From assembly GCA_910574455.1 (NCBI GenBank), contig CAJSYZ010000002.1, forward strand, positions 3,373,671 to 3,437,670: 64,000 bases of DNA, written 5' to 3'. Positions 59,422-64,000 of the stretch are shown piece by piece. The DNA is from Trichaptum fuscoviolaceum. Lineage: Eukaryota; Basidiomycota; Agaricomycetes; Hymenochaetales; Trichaptaceae. The notes under the pieces were generated by a model. It was given only the letters and a program-made list of their open reading frames with translations, made no database searches and was not told the origin of the DNA. Both the position numbers and the translations under genes were made by a program. Positions within the stretch are counted from its first letter, which is position 1. Every line of letters starts with the position of its first letter.

Positions 59422-59465
59422 ACTAGAAACAGGCCGAGCTCCGCCGGCAAATCCCTTACTCCCTC
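59422..59465 (+). repeat. 44 bp direct repeat, copy 2
   Basis: Identical to 58287-58330. The copies are 1135 bp apart, measured start to start. Confidence 0.9.
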
Positions 59466-60355
59466 TGGATATCGAAAGGAGTTTCTGTGGACGCGCAACT
59501 GCAAGAGAGGAAGCCCTTGAGCGTATGAGAATGTAGGGTATCCCGTCACGTGACGAGTGCGAAAATGAGGTAAAGGAGAGTAGAGTATGAGAACATGTTA
59601 CTACTAGTAGTAATAGAGGGACAAAGGCTGTGATTCATTGCGACGGGGTCGGAGCTTTGTAATATAATAGGCATGAGAGTATTACTGAATAGGGATGAGT
59701 GTAAAATAGGAAGGTAAGTTCGCACGAGGATTGAGCATTACCCAGTTGGGACGGAGTGTAAGATCTTAGATACGAACGACTTGAAGCATTGTTCAAGACG
59801 TACGCGATCGCGAGTGAGTGGCATGCATAGGCATGTGTGTAAGTACGCGTAATGACACGTGCCAACGTCAGATGTGGTCGGATCGCAGCGGATCGCCGTT
59901 TTTTTGCGTGGAATTTGAAAAAGCAGTATGGCACACGGGTAGTAGAGTGTTTTAAAGCCGTTCGTTTGCAGAGAACGCGCTGTGATATTAATTGTAGATA
60001 ATTTACATGTATGTGGATAAAAAAAAAGATGGAGACATAGTAAGACAGTAAAGGTAGGTAAAAAAAAAGGTGCATCCGATGACAGACGGGATTAGGGGTT
60101 AAAAATGAGAGTGTAATTAAGAGAATAAAGATCAGAGTGCGCGCGCGACTACAAACAATTTATTGCTTCCTGTACGACTAAAATGGCGAGCTTCTATGAT
60201 GCACGGCTTGCGCAGCCATGAGACCAAAGCAGGTAGGGCTGTGCGTGCGCAAGAGGGCTTGCGTTGGCCTTGGAAGTCATTCGCTAGCAAGACCTCGAAC
60301 TTTGGCCACCATCCTCAACGTACAACACACGGTAGGAACAAGCGAGAACAAGAAG
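59466..60355. other. Gene-free interval
   Basis: About 890 bp with short purine runs and no convincing gene, tRNA or element. Open frames here (for example 59635-60075 minus) lack coding character. The right end must hold the promoter of the gene at 60356. Confidence 0.5.
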
Positions 60356-61158
60356 ATGTCGACACGCACGCGTCCCACATTGTCCTCGCGCTCGCGCGTA
60401 CGCAACTGGCTGATGGCGTTGAAGTTGCTGGGCCGTGTGGCTGTCGAGTTCGTGGGCGCTTTGCCCTTCGGTGCGTTGGTTCGCAAGCCAGGGAAGATGA
60501 TGTGGGATAGGTATGAGGTGAGTTGCAGTGTAAAAAAACGGGGTCGGATTGAAAAGTAATTGTAGTATGTACAGACTTCAAAGAACTTGAAACACGACAT
60601 GGGAACGTTGTACGAGAGTGTACAGGCAACTCTGCGAGGGATCCGACTCATGCCCTGTCCGCCAGAGTTCGAGGAACGTTTGAATGACGTGGTTGGGTGA
60701 GTGATGTGCACAATGAAAGCGAAGATGGACTAACCTTAACATGATAGAGACTTGACGAACTTGGGCGCGGATATAGCGCGCTTGAACGGAGAGGCGAGCA
60801 TGTCTCGCTTCATTCATGTCGAGGACTCGACTCGTGACCTGGAACGCTTGAAGACGAGCTTAGACAGCTTGCGCGGGGACATTGAGGTTCGAGGGGTTTT
60901 TTTAAGTTGCATGTCAGTCTAATGAGATCGTAGGATATGCGACGGGACATCACCTTGAGGATGAATGCGGACCTCGTTGCGGAGGGAAATCGAACATTGG
61001 CGAGGGTCGAGGGGAGCGTTAATCGAGTGGCTGAGTTGATTTCAGGAACTGCAGAGCGAGCGAGGTCTGGACGAGCGAGGCTCGAGTCCTTTTTGTTCGC
61101 GTTGGCACTGAATGTTATCGTCCAAATTGTGAGCCACGTTCTCAGTGGATTCATGTGA
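60356..61158 (+). CDS. Small tail-anchored coiled-coil protein, unknown
   Basis: Not recognised. Four exons (60356-60517, 60575-60696, 60748-60886, 60934-61158) give 215 residues. The N-terminus is basic with a hydrophobic helix (WLMALKLLGRVAVEFVGALPFGALV). The middle (about residues 55-185) is helical with heptad-like leucines (DLTNLGADIARLNGE, DLERLKTSLDSLRGDIEDMRRDI, LARVEGSVNRVAELI). A C-terminal hydrophobic stretch (FLFALALNVIVQIVSHVLSGFM) ends the protein and fits a tail anchor. The sum of exons is in frame and each junction has GT-AG ends. Function unknown; membrane location is inferred. Confidence 0.7.
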
Positions 61159-61755
61159 GGTCGGTACTTCCACTATCCCCTCTCGAGCTTCCAATTGAAT
61201 CGATTTCATTGCGCGTCGTTGTCTTGTTATTATCATACCTGTCTGTCTTGACTGTGTCCGCGAAACATTATGTGACACGTGGAATGATAAGCATTGACGC
61301 TACACATTATTGATGATTGGGCTGCATCTGGCTGACTCGCACGCGAATGGTTGCGCTTTTGTGTTTGTAATTCCTGTTATTCCGAGCTTACTACTGTTGC
61401 TGCTTATTTATTGTCGTACTTTTCATTGTATATTAAGACTACGAATGTATTGTATAAAGTACGGCTGAATTGTATATAAGTTTTGTGTATTATGATCCTA
61501 TATTCTGATTCATGAGAGATAGGACGTTCTCAAGCTTCGGAGACGGTCAGTGATGTAATTCTGCGACTTGAGCGCGGAGACAGACATTATTACGGGAAAC
61601 GCATGACATATTATTTTTAAGGCTGTATAGAATAGGGGCCGTGAGTCTAACGCTGAAAGAGTATGTACGCAGTATTAGGAGTGCAGGGCAGCGCGCGAGT
61701 ACAGTATTTGGAAGACTATGATGTAATTAATGTAGAATTAAGTGTCGTGTATCTA
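61159..61755. other. Intergenic, convergent 3' ends
   Basis: AT-rich sequence between the tail-anchored-protein gene (plus) and the minus-strand frame starting at 62085. No gene seen. Confidence 0.55.
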
Positions 61756-62085
61756 CGCGGTCTTGCGTTTCTTGCTTGGGCTTGACGCCGCGATGACCTT
61801 CTGGAAGCGGCGCTTCTTAGGTGAGACAGGACGCGCCAGCGCCGGTGCTAAGATGCGCATCTCCTCAATCACGGCAGTCATAGCATGGTAGCCGAACTTG
61901 AACGATCGGAAAGAGAGCACCACCTTAACGATCGAGCCTGGGAGACGCGTTGCGTACTCGTCGGGTCTCAGAGGCCTTGCATCGTCGTCCAGGCTGTCGT
62001 ACACTACCAGAGGTCGCAGTTCATAAGAGCCCCGCAGAGCAAGCATTTCCTCCCTCCAAGCACCTTGCACCGGCCAAGCTTCCAT
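61756..62085 (-). CDS. Hypothetical basic-tailed protein, or 3' exon of the acidic-repeat gene
   Basis: An open frame of 110 codons: MEAWPVQGAWREEMLALRGSYELRPLVVYD, then LPGSIVKVVLSFRSFKFGYHAM and a very basic end (SPKKRRFQKVIAASSPSKKRKTA). The frame is open upstream to an AG at about 62120, so it may be a downstream exon instead of a gene of its own. Short proteins with this WREEMLALR...RPLxVYD pattern occur widely in agaricomycetes, to my recollection, without known function. I could not find a donor in the acidic-repeat gene that joins in phase. Confidence 0.45.
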
Positions 62086-62145
62086 GCTCCATGGGCTGGG
62101 AGGGGAAGGTGGGGCTGCGAGGGAAAGTAAGTTGAGTTAAGGGAA

Positions 62146-63055
62146 TTAATCGTAGACAGTGACGGACAGACCATGTGCATCATATATATCATTTTCAACT
62201 TCGGCCTCGTCATTGCTATCGTGAGCGTCAAGGGCGTGGGCGACGTCCGCATCGTGTCTGTCAATAGTGTTAGGCTCTACCCCGGCGTCGTTGACCTCGT
62301 CGGTCTTAGCGTCGTCGGTCTTAGCGTCGTCGGTCTTAGCGTCGTCGGTCTTAGCCTCATCGTCCTTAGCGCCATCGTCGTCGACCTCGTCCTCCTTAGC
62401 GTCATCGACCTTGACCTCGTCCTCCTTAGCGTCATCGTCCTTGACCTCGTCCTCCTTAGCCTCATCGTCCTTGATCTCGACGTCCTCCTCCTCCTCGTCC
62501 TCTTCAGGGGGAGCATTAGGATCGATTTTCTTAAGGAACAAGGGGTACAGTGAGATGGATGACCTAGGGTTATGAGGAGGAAATACGTACTTCGAAAAGG
62601 CTATGGGAGATGCAGATTTCTCCGTTCTTGATGGGCGTACCGAGCTTGGGTATAGAGCCACTGGAGTAATTGAGGCGGTGAATAGCTTCAACATTCTTCA
62701 GAGAACGACTGAAGTCAGATACGCCGACTTGCGAGAGGTGAGGTTGCTTGATATGGTGGATCTGCATCTTCAACTTCGTATTCTCGATGGATTCACGGAA
62801 CGAGGTGTTGCCAGGTCTGTAGTTGCCATTTGGACCGGCGAACCAGTTGTTTGTAGAAACTTGCCCGATGACAGTGGCATGGGCAGTAGTGGGCTCGGCA
62901 TCGTTGACAGTAGTGCTGAGAGAAAGCGAGTCACCGGGTGTGCTGGGAGTCCAGGCGACTTTCGAAGTGAGCTCGGGATCGCTGAGGCAGAGGTCGTGAG
63001 TGCGGGCGAGCTGAAGGGCGAGTTCAACAGTGAGGGCAGTGATGGGGGTAGGCAT
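62146..63055 (-). CDS. Acidic Asp/Glu/Lys repeat protein, unknown
   Basis: Two exons (63055-62591 and 62529-62146) give 282 residues. The first 155 residues are a mixed, probably folded segment (MPTPITALTVELALQLARTHDLCLSDPEL, IHRLNYSSGSIPKLGTP). The second exon is almost entirely acidic: a Glu run, then tandem DEAK/EDEVKDDDAK and four DDAKT units, ending VSVTVYD-like (HGLSVTVYD). The DDAKT units correspond to a 15 bp DNA repeat at 62301-62360. The acidic tail resembles those of histone-binding or nucleolar proteins, but that is only an analogy. The intron at 62530-62590 is 61 nt and keeps phase 0. Confidence 0.6.
62301..62360 (+). repeat. 15 bp tandem repeat (four copies) inside the acidic gene
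   Basis: Unit CGGTCTTAGCGTCGT, three exact copies (62301-62345) and a fourth degenerate one (62346-62360). More degenerate units (TCGACCTCGTCCTCCTTAGC-type) run on to about 62470. It encodes the DDAKT repeats on the minus strand and is probably length-variable between strains. Confidence 0.9.
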
Positions 63056-64000
63056 TGTCGACAGAAATGAGAGCGAGAAAGTCGAAGACGCGGGAAAGCA
63101 GAGATGGGGAGCGAAGGCGAGTGCTGAGAGGGAAAACGAGTGCTGAGAGCGAAGGCGGGTGCGTTGATGAGACACTGCAGAATGTGGGAAGGCCTTTATA
63201 GGACGAGATGATGTCGAAGAGGTCAGCCACGATTTTGGAGTAAGTTGCACTGTAAGCAGGAGAAAGCGAGACACCGGTTCGGAAATGTGGAGGATACATG
63301 CGTGGTTAGACATGCTTCGTTAACGTTGATATGGAGAGGACAGATGTGTCTTGTGCTGGTAGGTATGTTCCGGCATGATTATCGTCATTTGTTGGGAAGA
63401 AGAGTGACGGAAGAGTGACTTGCGATGGGTATGAGACGATAGACAGTGTCAAATTGCGCACTTGGCATGGATGCAGAATGTCGCAGGAAGTGTGGAGATG
63501 TCGAGTTAAAACAAGAGTACGGATGAGTTGGACGTTTGTAGGCAAGGCTGGGTGCGCTTTATGTGTTTGGTCGTACAGAGTCTTGACGTACGTAGGGATT
63601 GCAGTGACAATGAAACGGCAACGTAGGGAGTAGCGTCTTCGTGAGCCTCGTTGCACGACGGACGGACTGAGAAGTCGATACGTTATATTTAGACTATCTG
63701 TATGGAGATGAGTGACCGGACCGCGTAAGACCGGGCTGGCACGTGTATTAAGGTATACGGGAGCGCCGGATCAACGGAAGACAAAAGCGAGCACGGGTAT
63801 AAGGTTCGCAGATGTCGGTTACGTAACCTGTGGGGGGGGGGGGGGGGGTTGCGAACGAACTAGAGAGTAGTGCAGAACGCTAAGCGCAAATCGTCAAGTC
63901 CAATTTCGCAAACCGTTTACTTGTGAGCAGGAGAAAGCGCAACTCCGGTAGAGAGATGTCGAGGATACACGTGCACACAAACGCCGGGCGTGAACGTTGA
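63056..64000. other. Intergenic right edge with duplicated promoter-like segment
   Basis: No gene recognised. Segments at about 63256-63300 and 63927-63976 share the pattern GCAGGAGAAAGCG ... CCGGT ... GAGGATACA, a degenerate direct repeat about 670 bp apart. The first copy lies about 200 bp upstream of the acidic-gene start, so the second may belong to a related minus-strand gene or a duplicated promoter. Confidence 0.45.
63832..63848 (+). repeat. Homopolymer run of 17 G
   Basis: An uninterrupted G tract. Its length should be treated with caution because sequencing and assembly often err here. Confidence 0.9.

Noticed and set aside
62301..62470. Regular short repeats as a possible CRISPR-like array
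   Set aside because: Units are contiguous 15 bp with no spacers and are coding; this is a eukaryotic genome.
62173..62553. Plus-strand open frame of Val/Leu/Ser repeats
   Set aside because: It is the complement of the acidic tandem repeat; the minus-strand frame has a start, an intron and a non-repeat domain.

Overview
This window is nuclear DNA from a filamentous basidiomycete fungus, most likely an Agaricomycete. The evidence is the dense array of intron-rich genes with mostly 45-80 nt GT-AG introns (often with a CTAAC/CTGAC-like branch sequence), the very short intergenic distances, and basidiomycete-style proteins such as a Kpp2-like MAP kinase, two-domain cupredoxins and a Rab5 with an inserted acidic loop. 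No bacterial operon, CRISPR array, rRNA, convincing tRNA or intact transposon was seen. All gene models were spliced by hand from the raw sequence. Where I give an exon chain, the summed exon length divides by three.

Layout. 1-9.7 kb: the 3' part of a seven-helix receptor-like gene (+), proteasome RPN2 (-), a two-domain GPI-anchored cupredoxin (-) and a Fus3/Kss1-type MAP kinase (+). 10-22.6 kb: a SAP-domain coiled-coil nuclear protein (-) sharing a 300 bp promoter with a multi-LIM paxillin-like protein (+), a complete orphan 7TM protein with a long cytoplasmic tail (+), a J-domain protein with three CRE-like promoter sites (+) and a Ser-rich unknown (-). 22.6-24.4 kb is gene-poor. 24.4-38.4 kb: an unknown intron-rich helical protein (-) head-to-head with a 20-exon peroxisomal acyl-CoA synthetase (+), a giant CNH+GYF protein (-), cyclin H (-) and a secreted GPI protein (+). 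38.5-47.2 kb: Fap7 (-), a second complete orphan 7TM protein (+), RNA polymerase III RPC5 (-), Rab5 (+) and an alpha-arrestin (-). 47.8-57.5 kb: SWI/SNF ARID subunit Swi1 (+), mitochondrial D-2-hydroxyglutarate dehydrogenase (+), telomere protein Rap1 (+), CDK11 (-) and a small ABM-domain protein (+). 57.5-64 kb is accessory in character: a decayed DEAH-box helicase fragment flanked by exact 44 bp direct repeats, a 22 bp tandem repeat, a small tail-anchored protein (+), an acidic repeat protein and its possible downstream partner (-), and a duplicated promoter-like segment with a G17 tract at the end.

Functionally this is a housekeeping neighbourhood: protein turnover (RPN2), transcription (cyclin H, RPC5, Swi1), ribosome assembly (Fap7), telomeres (Rap1), trafficking (Rab5, arrestin) and signalling (MAPK, CDK11, three 7TM proteins). 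I see no gene cluster that forms a pathway. The least explained items are the orphan 7TM proteins, the CNH+GYF fusion, the SAP protein, the unknown at 24.4-27.4 kb and the repeat-rich right end. Exon usage is also notable: a 4 nt internal microexon, 3 nt and 7 nt first exons, and GC-AG introns.
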